Notes: generated by a model not told the origin, from the sequence alone. A DNA stretch of 64,000 bases from Peronospora farinosa (GCA_947646735.1 CANTFK010000986.1:186001-250000); one strand, 5' to 3'; shown: positions 11,241-22,945, numbered from the stretch's first letter. Translations and numbers: made by a program.

Positions 11241-12490
11241 CAACCTCGTCAGTGGTAAATTCGTAGGCCAGATTTAGCCATTTCGAATATCTTCGAGATC
11301 CTACCGGGTGGTACCCTGACGTTCTCGGAACTTGACTCTTGGTCAACCAAATACCTATCGTGGTATCCTCGTGCAATGTCAAGAGGCGAGGGCTGACGTT
11401 GGTTATCTTCAGAAATTGTCGACGGCCTACCCCTTTTGGTCATAGTAGTCACCCATATTACCCCTCTCGTGACTAACATTTATCACTGTTCTGAGAACGA
11501 CCTTTTTAAAGGCACTTCCTAACATCCTTCAATTGGTATTTGTACATACCAACCCAGCTTCACGTCTGATACTCGAGTATCGTGAGGCGTCCCTCGCCCG
11601 GTCGATAGTACTCGAACTGCATCGTAGAGACAGAGGGTTTCGTCTGCGAAGTCCGCTCGGGTGCCGGCCGGGAGCATGAAGTCAAATTTAAATATTGCGC
11701 CGTGACCCACTATAAGGCCTACCCACACATAAGAGATGTATACCAAGTTCCCATTCAGAGTGACCTTGATGCGAATGCGGCCCTCCGCTTTATATTAGGA
11801 TCCCCCAATACCAATGCATTCTTGTCGTTCACTTTCATCAATTTGCAACCTACCTTACGAGCAAAGGCGATATCCAGGATGATTATCTCGACATCAGTAT
11901 CGAACAACAAATTTGCATGGTCGTTGTTAACCTTTCCAGAGGCTTTGGATTTGCCTAAACCATTTAGTGGGAAAATGGTATTTCCAGACTTCCTAGACTC
12001 GCCTGGCAACAAGTTCAGCTCCATCACTGCATTTTGTCAAGCAAAGTTATTAGGCTTGTTCAAAGAAGCAACATGGACCACAGGTTAATTTCCAATCTTC
12101 GATGTATTCTCAATTTTAACTGGCATGCCAATCTCCTCATTGGGATGCTTTTTCACATATGAAAAGTTACAACAATTAGGACGCTCGGCTCGTACCAGAT
12201 TTGAATCTGGCGAGCGTCCTAATTTGCCATCTTCTCGAGTTTCTCCGGGAACATCCCTGCATGCTTGGCCAAGTTATACCATTGACGGAACAAATTGTAG
12301 AACTAATCCATCTGGCACTAATCAATCTCATGAATCTCTCCACACCCTTGGCATACATACAGACAGCAATCAGACGAGCTATCCTTTTCACAGCGATCGC
12401 AGGTCAATTGATTCCAACAATATAGATTTCCATGTTCTTGAAACCCGCAATAAGCACATCTCGTATTCGTACTGCTGACGACAGCTGGGT
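11240..12490 (-). pseudogene. Gypsy family E gag-protease fragment
   Basis: The minus strand from 12490 down reads a cysteine-rich zinc region near 12330-12480 (CAYCGFQEHGNLYC, then further C-x2-C pairs), then a retropepsin with LLFDTDVEIIILD (11755-12027; canonical DTGAE changed to DTDVE) and its C-terminal part, FDFMLPAGTRADFAD (11519-11746). Stops and frame changes separate the pieces. The right border at 12490/12491 is a sharp junction with Gypsy copy B-left, so one has been joined to the other. Confidence 0.6.
12174..12224. repeat. nested palindrome in family E fragment
   Basis: AATTAGGACGCTCG (12174-12187) pairs with 12211-12224. Inside it a second palindrome CCAGATT...AATCTGG (12195-12210) lies off-centre. 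This breaks the gag-protease frame. Confidence 0.85.
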
Positions 12491-13230
12491 GACATCCAGC
12501 GAATCGCTAGTATTAGTGACTTCACTAACAAGGTCATCGTCCTTAACTTGCTCTATACGAGAACCGATGTCATTACCGACATCCAGTGAGTCACTAGTAC
12601 CAGTGACTTCACTAACAAGGTCATCGACCTTCACTTGCTCTATACGAGAGCAGATGTCATTACTGACATCCAGTGTCTCAATATTACTATGAGCATTACT
12701 CAACGGAGTACGTGCCGTTCCACTAGGTGTCACTGATCTATGCTCGACACTATTATTATTGACATTGGAGTTTATCAACTCAGACACTTCAATGTCCAGC
12801 GCACTAACTGAATCAGTTAATGGCTCGCGCCAATAGCAATTTTGTTTCCTAGCGAAGGTGGGTTCATGACTCTCCAAAGCTTCGCAAGGAACATTGCGCG
12901 TTGCGCCTAAGGTTTTGGATCTACAATCGATCCATGGCTCATGGCGTTCCAGCCAGGCCATACCGAGATTAATATCATATCTCGAGTCCAAATCTAGGAC
13001 AAGACAGCGTTCACTATTAAAGTCTAAGAACTTCACATCCAAGTTCAACGGAACTTTAGGAACGGTGATTGTTAACCCGTGGCGGGACGAACGGTATATA
13101 CTGTCGCCCTATTGCGCTTCGAGCGCCTCAGCATACAGCTGGATCCCTTCAAGGTAACGACGTCGGACATAATAACCCGACGCCCCTAAGCTAATTAGAA
13201 TTGACCATGGTTTCTCAAAACCCTTAACGG
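12491..13230 (-). pseudogene. protease and linker of Gypsy B, left copy
   Basis: The frame at 12404-13048 starts in the C-terminal part of the protease (VLDLDSRYDINLGMAWLERH, a typical end of Gypsy retropepsins) and runs into a repeated acidic linker (units like SRIEQVKVDDLVSEVTGTSD) before crossing the junction at 12491 into unrelated sequence. The last 29 residues of that frame are therefore chimeric. Confidence 0.65.
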
Positions 13231-13345
13231 TTGCCGACACAACCAACAAGCCTGGATTGTATTTCTGCTCCATGGAAGCTTTTACAGAACCACTTGGGGC
13301 TAAGCCCTGTTTACCTTTACCTCCTCGAGGTTCAACAGAACTTAG

Positions 13346-14375
13346 TTATTTCCTAGTAGGCGCGGGGCGCCCTACTGGGAGTTGAAGTTTCCCTTCTCGT
13401 GCTCGCCTTTTTGCTAGGAGCAGGGTTCCGGCTCTGCCGATTTGAGCGTTGCTTTCGCAACGAACAGCTAGGGCGGAGATGCCTAGTGCTTCCGCACATG
13501 TAACATCTACGGATGTTACCTTGCTGCTCAGCAGCTTAAATATCAGCTTCTTCAGCATGGCTGTGGTTCATGGGCTCAGCCCTACTACTGTAGAGGCATT
13601 GGAATTATACCATAGTAAGCCATAGCGAGCAGCTTTGAAGATGAACTAAGTGTTAAACGCTATGCCCATTGCCTCTTCGAAAGTCGAAGGCTGGACACGA
13701 AAATTTTATGCCCTGGCGACCCAGTACGAAGTTCTCTAAAAAAGTGGTTACTCGGACTTTCTCTGACGGAAGGTCCTACTGCATAGCAGCAATAAGAGTC
13801 CTCAACTATTGGACAAGGCCCGAAACAAAATCTTACCCTTTCGGGTCGCTAAGAAGCGTGAGCGCACACGATGAGCCTGATTAGGCAGTGTAAACAGGCA
13901 AGTTAATTGCTTTTTAAGCATTTCGCATGTGAGAAATGCAGCATTTAAAGAGACGTCGCTCGTTAGAGCCCACTCTCTAGCTCTTCCACCGTGCTTAGAA
14001 ATGGCCAGGTCAACTCGTTGCTTATCTGACACAAGAATGTCAGCATCATTGCCATTTCAACTTCTCGGATCCAGAGAAGATTTTCTCCCTCCTTCCCCTC
14101 AAAGGTCTTACAGTTTAAAACGAGTGAACGAGCCTTTGGCTCTGCATCGGGCACAGGTACCAGGATATACTGCGTAGGCGCAGCTGACGCTGCCTGGTCG
14201 TGATCCTGCCCGAGTAGCGTTGCCTCATAATGCATGAAGGTCTCAAAGTGAGCATTGAGGACCTCCGGGCTTGAGCTAAAAGGGATTCTAGTTGATCGGA
14301 CTCAACGAACGTAGATAATTTATCTAGTGCGAATCGTTGCGCCTCATGGAGGTGATTTTGATTTTCCATTCTCAC
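13346..14375 (-). pseudogene. gag of Gypsy B, left copy
   Basis: Begins MRMENQNHLHEAQRF at 14375 and continues in other frames (13963-14235, 13802-14032, 13346-13558 region). Retroviral-type capsid sequence is followed by a zinc knuckle near 13460-13500 in the complement of the right copy (C-x2-C-x4-H-x4-C). Frameshifts are shared with the right copy, so they predate the duplication. Confidence 0.7.
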
Positions 14376-14428
14376 AGAGAATCAGTCTTAGAGACTCAGG
14401 TATAGGATTGACTACAAGTGCTACTAAG

Positions 14429-15076
14429 TGTAGCGGAGCTGCACAGCTCTTTATCCATAGGAACACTTCTTAGGCTGAAAGCTAATCTTAGTTCTATAGA
14501 ACTAAATAATAATTTTGGCTAATAGCCACTTAGTTCTAAGGAACTAATTAAACGACTTAAAGGCACCCTGATTTAAGATACTAGGAAAGAGACTTCTAGT
14601 CAGTCAAGCAATAAGCTTAAGGTTCAGAGAACCAACGCACAGAGTGCAAGAACAAGCTAGAAGCTTAAAAGGCTCGAAAATTGAACGCACTTCAGTGCTC
14701 AAGAGAACAAGTCAGAACGACTTGCGATCTTAAACTCAAAATGAGAACTGATTTTATTTATGCATAAGATTTTATGAATAGTCCTACTCTAAAGTACACT
14801 ACACTAGATAAATTAATATATTAGTAATTATAATATATGCAGACTTTGCTATTGGACGACGTATCGTCTAAACATCTGTGTATGATGTACTTAGTACAGC
14901 GTTATCGATTTATCGAATCCTAATCGATAAGATACGGTATTACCGAATACCGTATCTTTAACACTTTTACTTAATAATCTCTAAAGAGAAGTACAAAATG
15001 CATTATATGCAATAAATGGAAACTTCAACCGTAAACTTTCGGAATGATGTTACAACCGTCGTGTAACCCCGTTACA
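14429..15076 (-). repeat. 5' LTR of Gypsy B left copy
   Basis: 648 bp, TGTAGC at the inner edge and GTTACA at the outer edge. It contains a hairpin GATACGGTATTACCGAATACCGTATC near 14930-14960 and long runs shared with 23915-24599. Confidence 0.85.
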
Positions 15077-15790
15077 AGAGATGTATGTTAGGACCGAAAG
15101 ACTTGTATGAAAAAATGAACGACAGTTCCGAAATTGCATCGTGTAACTCAATTGTAGATGAAAAGAGGAGCTTGAAGTGGCGGATTATGGAAGCAAGCTT
15201 TCATAGTCCGCCAATTCAAGGCTCCTTGTTTTTCATCTGACGCAAATGATCCTCGATGTCAATGTCAGTATTATATCGCATGCGGCAAAGCTCTTTTTAA
15301 GACGTTGCACAGCGTGAAAAGTTGCAACTGTATTTGCTCGATTTCCAAACCGTTTCCAAAGTGTCGCAAACAGTGCACTTCCTGTCTTCTCCGTCGTATA
15401 AAGTTCCGCCAGCTCTGGCGAAAGTGACATCATAATCTCTCGTCGAAGTCTTCTTTTTCAAGCTTTTGTAGCTTGGTCTTGCCTTCATCAATTGAAAGAT
15501 ACTTCCGGAAGATATGACCGCATGCGACATCCCAAAGTTCTTGGTCGATGTCTTATAGCGCCATCATCGCCATTTCCTTGTAGGTATGCCAGTACTAACC
15601 TTCAAATATACGTGGCATGCCATCCTTTGAATACAACTTCACACCTTGTCCGCTATCCTGAGAGACCATAATTGGGCTCATAACCCTTGTAATTTACACT
15701 TGAGTCACACGATGCAATTTCGGAACTATCGTTCATTTTTTTCATCCAAGTCCTCCTGTCCTAACATACATTTCTCTTCGTGTCTATGCC
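15077..15790 (-). pseudogene. Copia gag fragment with foldback
   Basis: Minus strand from about 15750: a start region containing MNDSSEIASCDSS, then WHTYKEMAMMAL, LWDVACG and SPELAELYTTEKTGSALFAT (15233-15530), the layout of Ty1/Copia Gag. Several stops are present. At 15156-15238 the sequence folds back on itself, and 15078-15150 is a plus-strand inverted copy of the gag start. The gene is dead. Confidence 0.6.
15156..15238. repeat. foldback palindrome in Copia gag
   Basis: AGATGAAAA...TTTTCATCT arms of about 38 bp with a few mismatches meet near 15197. Combined with the inverted gag-start copy at 15078-15150 this looks like a snap-back inversion. Confidence 0.8.
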
Positions 15791-16502
15791 AGTTGGCAAA
15801 TACAACTTAGGACTTTGCGTCAACACGACTCTAACTCTCATACCTTCAACCACGAAGCACACCAACTGCCATTCACATGCCCTGTCATTCACTGCCAACT
15901 ACCAGCGGCTTTCAACTGTTCTTCAGCTTATTCCAACAATGACGAAGGAGTATGTTCTGTAGTAAAGTTTGAACAAAAGGAACAACAACAAAGCACACAA
16001 TTTGATTTTAGAAGAGAGAGTAACACTTATTACGGTTTCCCCTAGCTAGCTTGAAATCAACAAGATAGGTTAAATGATATAACAAAACTTTAAACAGTGT
16101 TTGTCGTAACATGATTATCCACAATCAATCTGTACCAGATTAACGGATCATCACTTAAAAGTTGCTTTCCAACCGTCGACACTGTCCTTGACACGACGCT
16201 TATTTCTTGCTCTGTTATCATCGACAGTCAAATTAAACCGATAAATGGCGCAATTCATCCAATCGTGGTGCAGCTAATGCATAGGGGAGTCTTTCCGCTG
16301 TCACACTTCTGGTCTCTCGATATTTCGGGTTGATAATTCCACGCTTGGTGAGCTTACCGACAACTCAAAGCGCACATATATATGTTAGCCTTGGCCAAGG
16401 CTTTTTCGCCGTCAAGTTGGTTCAAAGCCGCTTAATTATCCACTCGCAGTGGGATGGGATCTTCGAAATTCACATTTCATTGTTGTAGCAGTTCGCAAAC
16501 GC
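15791..16502. other. degenerate sequence, probably Copia debris
   Basis: No intact frame with a recognisable domain was found. It lies between Copia gag and Copia RNase H pieces that are in the wrong order for one element, so a rearrangement or two elements is likely. Confidence 0.3.
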
Positions 16503-16799
16503 CTAAAGTTTTCGAGACATAATCGACGCAGCCGTGAATTCAGCTACAATAATTAAGAGCGAAACTCCACGTTGTTTCTTACACATCCAGCTCACCGGCT
16601 TGTTATCGACAGTAATTAGACCACCCGTGACTGATTTTCTGTCACCCTTGTCTGCAACGAAATTTGCATCGCGATATCCAACTACTTGCAAAACATTTGA
16701 ATTATCATCTTCTTCTATAACCATAGAGATGCGCAACTTTGTCTGTATCGGTGGTTTACATGACGAAAGTACATCACGGTTAAAGTTTCTATATTGCAT
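16503..16799 (-). pseudogene. Copia RNase H fragment
   Basis: The frame reads VVGYRDANFVADKGDRKSVT followed by VSWMCKKQRGVSLLIIVAEF, which matches the conserved C-terminal RNase H block of Ty1/Copia pol (GYSDADxAGD...RKSTTG...WxSKKQ...STxEAEY). The catalytic Asp positions are partly changed (D-A-D to D-A-N). Its 5' end runs into the LTR of Gypsy B right copy. Confidence 0.7.
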
Positions 16800-17382
16800 A
16801 TTGTATATTTTTAATACAAATTCCTTTTATAGAGGGTTATTTTGGATAAGTGATACTATAAGATATCAGTAATACCTTACACTATCGATATAGGCTCCAT
16901 AATTACTACAGTAGTACTAAGTACAACATACACTGATGATTGGATAATTCCATATCTAGATAACAGACGACGGCATACAATGATTACTATGATAGTAATT
17001 GATCGATTAGAAAATACTTCTAGTAGAATAACTCATAAAAAACCTTGTGCATCAATAAAATCAGTTCTCATTTTGAGTTTAAGATCGCAAGTCGTTCTGA
17101 CTTGTTCTCTTGAGCACTTCGTGCGTTCAATTTTCGAGCCTTTTAAGCTTCTAGCTTGTTCTTGCACTCTGTGCGTTGGTTCTCTGAACTTTAAGCTTAT
17201 TGCTTGACTGACTAGAAGTCTCTTTCCTAGTATCTTAAAACAGGGTGCCTTTAAGTCGTTTAATTAGTTCCTTAGAACTAAGTGGCTATTAGCCAAAATT
17301 ATTATTTAGTTCTATAGAACTAAGATTAGCTTTCAGCCTAAGAAGTGTTCCTATGGCTAAAGAGCTGTGCAGCTCCGCTACA
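16776..17382 (+). repeat. 5' LTR of Gypsy B right copy
   Basis: 17050-17382 is nearly identical to the left copy's LTR, whereas 16776-17050 is only loosely similar to it and to the 3' LTR. The start is approximate. It is followed by TAGTAGCACTTGTAGTC (17386-17402), a likely primer-binding site close to that of family 1. Confidence 0.7.
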
Positions 17383-17441
17383 CTTAGTAGCACTTGTAGT
17401 CAATCCTATACCTGAGTCTCTAAGACTGATTCTCTGTGAGA

Positions 17442-18475
17442 ATGGAAAATCAAAATCACCTCCATGAGGCGCAACGATTCGCACTAGATAAATTATCTAC
17501 GTTCGTTGAGTCCGATCAACTAGAATCCCTTTTAGCCCAAGCCCGGAGGTCCTCAATGCTCACTTTGAGACCTTCATGCATTATGAGGCAACGCTACTCG
17601 GGCAGGATCACGACCAGGCAGCGTCAGCTGCGCCTACGCAGTATATCCTGGTACCTGTGCCCGATGCAGAGCCAAAGGCTCGTTCACTCGTTTTAAACGT
17701 AAGACCTTTGAGGGGAAGGAGGGAGAAAATCTTCTCTGGATCCGAGAAGTTGAAATGGCAATGATGCTGACATTCTTGTGTCAGATAAGCAACGAGTTGA
17801 CCTGGCCATTTCTAAGCACGGTGGAAGAGCTAGAGAGTGGGCTCTAACGAGCGACGTCTCTTTAAATGCTGCATTTCTCACATGCGAAATGCTTAAAAAG
17901 CAATTAACTTGCCTGTTTACACTGCCTAATCAGGCTCATCGTGTGCGCTCACGCTTCTTAGCGACCCGAAAGGGTAAGATTTTGTTTCGGGCCTTGTCCA
18001 ATAGTTGAGGACTCTTATTGCTGCTATGCAGTAGGACCTTCCGTCAGAGAAAGTCCGAGTAACCACTTTTTTAGAGAACTTCGTACTGGGTCGCCAGGGC
18101 ATAAAATTTTCGTGTCCAGCCTTCGACTTTCGAAGAGGCAATGGGCATAGCGTTTAACACTTAGTTCATCTTCAAAGCTGCTCGCTATGGCTTACTATGG
18201 TATAATTCCAATGCCTCTACAGTAGTAGGGCTGAGCCCATGAACCACAGCCATGCTGAAGAAGCTGATATTTAAGCTGCTGAGCAGCAAGGTAACATCCG
18301 TAGATGTTACATGTGCGGAAGCACTAGGCATCTCCGCCCTAGCTGTTCGTTGCGAAAGCAACGCTCAAATCGGCAGAGCCGGAACCCTGCTCCTAGCAAA
18401 AAGGCGAGCACGAGAAGGGAAACTTCAACTCCCAGTAGGGCGCCCCGCGCCTACTAGGAAATAACTAAGTTCTGT
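17442..18475 (+). pseudogene. gag of Gypsy B, right copy
   Basis: Start MENQNHLHEAQRFALDKL, then capsid-type sequence spread over three frames (17436-17696, 17576-17764, 17778-18008). A zinc knuckle with C-YM-C-GSTR-H-LRPS-C lies at about 18305-18350, followed by a serine/arginine-rich tail. At least two frameshifts break it. One frameshift near 17545 is shared with the left copy. Confidence 0.7.
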
Positions 18476-18549
18476 TGAACCTCGAGGAGGTAAAGGTAAA
18501 CAGGGCTTAGCCCCAAGTGGTTCTGTAAAAGCTTCCATGGAGCAGAAAT

Positions 18550-19667
18550 ACAATCCAGGCTTGTTGGTTGTGTCGGCAACCGTTAAGGGTTTTGAGAAAC
18601 CATGGTCAATTCTAATTAGCTTAGGGGCGTCGGGTTATTATGTCCGACGTCGTTACCTTGAAGGGATCCAGCTGTATGCTGAGGCGCTCGAAGCGCAATA
18701 GGGCGACAGTATATACCGTTCGTCCCGCCACGGGTTAACAATCACCGTTCCTAAAGTTCCGTTGAACTTGGATGTGAAGTTCTTAGACTTTAATAGTGAA
18801 CGCTGTCTTGTCCTAGATTTGGACTCGAGATATGATATTAATCTCGGTATGGCCTGGCTGGAACGCCATGAGCCATGGATCGATTGTAGATCCAAAACCT
18901 TAGGCGCAACGCGCAATGTTCCTTGCGAAGCTTTGGAGAGTCATGAACCCACCTTCGCTAGGAAACAAAATTGCTATTGGCGCGAGCCATTAACTGATTC
19001 AGTTAGTGCGCTGGACATTGAAGTGTCTGAGTTGATAAACTCCAATGTCAATAATAATAGTGTCGAGCATAGATCAGTGACACCTAGTGGAACGGCACGT
19101 ACTCCGTTGAGTAATGCTCATAGTAATATTGAGACACTGGATGTCAGTAATGACATCTGCTCTCGTATAGAGCAAGTGAAGGTCGATGACCTTGTTAGTG
19201 AAGTCACTGGTACTAGTGACTCACTGGATGTCGGTAATGACATCGGTTCTCGTATAGAGCAAGTTAAGGTCGATGACCTTGTTAGTGAAGTCACTAATAC
19301 TAGCGATTCGCTGGATGTCGGTAATGACATCGGCCCTCGCATAGGGCAGGTGAATGTCAAGGGGTCTGTTGACCTTGGGGAAGATAACATCCCAAGTACT
19401 TTAAAGAGTACGGTCTCGTCAAGGAGACGGCAGCGTCGCCAGATGGCGGCTGCGAGACGCAAAGCGTCTGTTTTATCGCATAGTAATGTCAGTGACCAGT
19501 TGTATACCCTGGTCAACGGAGTGACAGGTGATGTAGATGGTGAGGTTGACCTTGAGGCCCTCCCATCATTAAATGCTCTCTTAGAGCTAGGCGAAATGTC
19601 TGTGGATGAAGTTCATTCAGGCCTTGAAGGCTGGTGCTCTATCCGATATGGTGGTCATTCGACCTAA
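18550..19667 (+). pseudogene. retropepsin and acidic linker, Gypsy B right copy
   Basis: The protease region begins near 18550; its active-site block reads SLGASGYYV at about 18615-18650, so the catalytic Asp of D-S-G-A is lost. After a stop near 18701, an open frame (18762-19667) covers the rest of the protease (MAWLERHEPWIDC) and a long linker with three tandem 25-residue units (DVGNDIGSRIEQVKVDD and similar). The left copy is cut inside this linker. Confidence 0.75.
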
Positions 19668-19858
19668 CCTCGAGCTGAACTCATCCTCGCTTGTCGATGA
19701 GACAGTCCTCGAAGATACAAAGGCAGCACTTAGTGCACGTAGTGGAGCATCTATCATGAGCAACGCCTAGATCCCTACTATCCTTTAGTTAAGTAATTTC
19801 AGGATATGATTCACCGTCTGTTCTACCACCTGATAGGGGTGTACGTCATGAAATTGAC

Positions 19859-20497
19859 TTGGTTCCTGGAACCAAATACTGCGTAACACGGCAGTGGCCT
19901 TTACCCAAAGAACGATGTGACGTCATTGACAAGTTCTTTCGTGCAAAGCACGCGGCGGGTATGGTGCGCGAGAGCAAATCTCCGCACTCAACACTCACTT
20001 TCTGTGTTAAGAAACCGAATGGTAAATGGCGTATCGTTCATGCTTATAATAATCTCAATGCAGCCACTATACCTGCACAGACGCCAATATCCAGAAAGGA
20101 TGTTCTTCAGAACAATATGGTCGGTTGTACCATCTACAGTGCGCTCGACTTAGTCGATGGTTATTACCAATTGCTCATGCAAGCTAGTGATATGCCGCTT
20201 AATGCTGTTATTACTCCGAGCGGTGTGCTCTGGGAGCGGTTAGTGATGCCCCAGGGGCTATCTAATGCTCCGGCTACGTTTAACCGGTTGGTGACGCAAT
20301 TGTTTGACCCCATCGAAATTATGCACAGACGTATTTTGATGACATTTTTGTCCATATTCGAGCTGAACATGGGCGGTCAGATATTGAGAACCATTGTTCA
20401 TTTACGAGCTGTTCTCGAGTGCATGCGCACTAATAAGTTATATGCTAATGCCTCTAAGTGCATCTTCGGGGCCAAAGAAATTCCCTTTCTAGGGTGA
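19859..20497 (+). pseudogene. reverse transcriptase, Gypsy B right copy
   Basis: Copies element RNA into DNA. Clear blocks: VKKPNGKWRIVHAYNNLNAA, the ALDLVDGYYQLLM palm motif (first catalytic Asp) and MPQGLSNAPATFNRLV. At about 20325-20345 the expected YFDD box is out of frame (a small change makes it read RILMTFLS), and a stop closes the frame at 20497. It is therefore unlikely to be active. Confidence 0.85.
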
Positions 20498-20989
20498 TTC
20501 ATTGTAAAACTGGGCCTAAGAGCGGATCCCGCTAAGGTCAAAGCCATAGTTAATTGGCCTGTTTCACAGTCTCAGAAGGACTTGCGTAAATGGCTTGGGC
20601 TTGCCAATTACTTACACAAGTACAGCGAGAATTACGCTGATATGGCTTGGCCATTATCTAATCTCCTGAAAAAGGGTGTGGAATGGTGTTGGCATGCCGA
20701 ACACGAAAATGCTTTTCAAGCGGTGAAGGCTAGCTTTCTTCATGCTCCCATTTTGGCTTTGCCAGACCCTGATCGACCGTTTAGTGTCGTCTGTGACGCA
20801 TCAAATTTTGCCATTGGCAGTGCTCTGTTACAAACAGATGATGAAGGCCGTGAGCGTGTGATCGCTTTTAAATCTCGCCAGCTGAAAGCTGCAGAAAAGA
20901 ATTATCCAGTTCATGACAAAGAGCTACTTGCGATGAAGTATGCTCTAGTCAAATTCAGAGTTCATCTTCTGGGCCGAAGCCTTTTGTGA
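20498..20989 (+). pseudogene. RT connection and RNase H, Gypsy B right copy
   Basis: Open at 20582-20989: KWLGLANYLHKYSENYA (connection) and then RNase H with VVCDASNFAIGSALLQ and YPVHDKELLAMKYAL. A frame change near 20985-21000 separates it from the integrase frame, which begins with the end of RNase H (FADALSRRPDYK). Confidence 0.85.
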
Positions 20990-21001
20990 TCTATACCTAT
21001 C

Positions 21002-22222
21002 ATGCGTCTTTACGCACTGCGACTCAGTCGCCGCATCTCTCGCAGAGAAATGGCCAGATGGCTGTCATTCTTTGCCGAATATAACTTCGAGGTGAAATAT
21101 AAAACGAACAAGCAAAATGCTTTTGCTGATGCGTTGTCACGCAGACCTGACTATAAGCTTGCTCATGTTATGACGTTGTCGTCTTCTATCACCGATCTCA
21201 TTCGGACGGCGTATGCTAAAGATTATCACTGTGTAACGTTGCTACATGCTCTTGGCAGTGATGAGTTTAAAGACTCGGACATCAAACAGTCGGCACGATT
21301 ACGTGCGAGCGTCCATCGATATTCTATCGATCAGGGGATTCTGTACTATCGTACAGATGTGGCGGATCCTCCGCGTATAGTGGTTCCTCACGACGAGGAC
21401 CTGAAGTATCGTATTCTCTACAAAGTGCATGACACCGCCATCGGTGGTCATTTGGGTCATGAAAAGATCTATGGGGCTGTATGTCAAGGTTATTGGAGGC
21501 GCAAACTGTATAAATGGGTGAGCACATATGTGCGTACGTGTGAAACATGTCAACGGGTGAAACCCTCGCCCCATTCGGCAGCGCCGCTGGCTAGTTTGCC
21601 TATTCCCACTGGGTGCTGGGAGTCCATTAGTATGGACTTTGTATTTGGCCTACCGAAAGATTCGCATGGCAATACAGGTATTGTGGTCTTTGTTGACCGT
21701 TTGAGCAAGATGGCTCACTTAGCGGCTGTGCCAGATTCGATCGATGATGTGGGTACAGCGGAGCTGTTTATCGATCGGGTGTTTCGCCAACATGGCTTGC
21801 CAGTGGCAATTGTTTCTGATCGTGATCCTCGTTTTACGAGTAGATTTTGGAAGTCCGTCTTCCAGGTGCTGGGTACACGTTTGGACATGTCCACAGCGGA
21901 TCATCCGCAGACCGATGGTCAAACCGAGCGTGTAAATCGCGTTGTTGAAGATATCCTCCGCAGCGTTTGTGCTGAAACGCCTAAGCGTTGGAGCTTTATG
22001 CTCCCTGTAGTTAAATTTGCACTCAATAACTCCGTGCACGCCTCTACCGGCTACACTCCGTTCTATGTCAATGGTCTCACACACCCACGCGTTCCTTTAA
22101 CGCTACCACCGAGTGGTTTAGGGCTTGGTGGGGGAGAGGTTGCCGATCGGCTTGCTGATGTCAGCCCTAATACTGTTAGGAAACAGGTAAATGCGTTTCT
22201 CGCAACGCGGCTCAATGTCTAA
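21002..22222 (+). CDS. integrase frame of Gypsy B right copy
   Basis: An open frame of 406 residues that inserts element cDNA. Order: end of RNase H (to about residue 45), zinc-binding H-H-C-C region (GHLGHEKIYGAV, then TCETCQRVKP), and catalytic core with Asp in ISMDFVFGLP, Asp in VSDRDPRFTS and Glu in DGQTERVNR. All three acidic residues are present. It ends at 22222, before the C-terminal GPF-like region (22300-22480, frame-broken). It is part of pol rather than a separate gene, and the start is simply the first Met. Confidence 0.85.
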   Translation: MRLYALRLSRRISRREMARWLSFFAEYNFEVKYKTNKQNAFADALSRRPDYKLAHVMTLSSSITDLIRTAYAKDYHCVTLLHALGSDEFKDSDIKQSARLRASVHRYSIDQGILYYRTDVADPPRIVVPHDEDLKYRILYKVHDTAIGGHLGHEKIYGAVCQGYWRRKLYKWVSTYVRTCETCQRVKPSPHSAAPLASLPIPTGCWESISMDFVFGLPKDSHGNTGIVVFVDRLSKMAHLAAVPDSIDDVGTAELFIDRVFRQHGLPVAIVSDRDPRFTSRFWKSVFQVLGTRLDMSTADHPQTDGQTERVNRVVEDILRSVCAETPKRWSFMLPVVKFALNNSVHASTGYTPFYVNGLTHPRVPLTLPPSGLGLGGGEVADRLADVSPNTVRKQVNAFLATRLNV

Positions 22223-22227
22223 CGACA

Positions 22228-22945
22228 TGTGCAAGACGCAATGGCTGATAGCCAGGACAAACAAAAGAATATGCGGATGCTAAAGGCAGAAGTTGTATTT
22301 ATGATCATGAGGTCGGAGACCAAGTATTACTTAATGCTAAAAACCTACCTACCAATGTAGTATCTGCTGTCTTGAAGCCAAAGTTGCGTCCGCGCTATAT
22401 CGGAATATTGCCAAGAAATGCCTAGCGTATACGCTTAATTGCCGCTTAAATTGCGTACACATCCCGTGTTCTACGTCAGAATGCTCAAACCATATTGGGA
22501 TCCGTCCCAATTAATCACTAAGGCGCTCGCGCCGAGCCCATTGGCATTGTCGCGGGAAGAATCATCTGCACCAACAGGTCAAGCTGACCCTGCACTTGGG
22601 TTCGGCTCTGTTCCAGCGACTCGAGGCGGGAATTCATCGTCTGCCCAGTCTCACGGAGAGACTGCACCTCTTGAAGTATCTCGGCATGAGCTAGTGCCGG
22701 TACATTGGCCTCCTCCGGCTTTGCTTGATGGACACGGAAACCTTCGGTTCCATGCGGAGTGTTTGCTGCAGAAACGTCGCCGCCATGGTCAAAACCAGTA
22801 TCTGGTGAAGAGGCAGGAATGTCTCGAGTCGTGGAACTCATGGGAGTTTGAGGTTTCCCTTCATCAGAATTGCCCGTACGCCGTGAACGTTTTTGAGCGT
22901 CGTGCGCAGGGTCAGCCTGTTGGCGCTGACGCTTCTCACCAGTAA
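22228..22945 (+). pseudogene. integrase C-terminus and chromodomain, Gypsy B right copy
   Basis: After a frame break, RTHPVFYVRMLKPYW (integrase C-terminal block) leads into a linker and then a chromodomain-like stretch, FHAECLLQKRRR...YLVKRQECLESWNSWEF, near the end. Chromodomains steer insertion to particular chromatin. The aromatic cage is only partly recognisable. The whole linker and chromodomain lie opposite the antisense frame 22518-23336. Confidence 0.65.

Larger units (their letters stand above)
12491..15076 (-). mobile_element. Gypsy family B, truncated left copy (minus)
   Basis: 5' LTR (14429-15076), gag and protease-linker run leftward and stop sharply at 12491, where family E begins. 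RT, RNase H and integrase are missing. From 12491 to about 14765 it is almost identical, in reverse, to 17050-19319. The outer half of its LTR instead resembles the 3' LTR of the right copy at 23915-24599. Confidence 0.9.
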
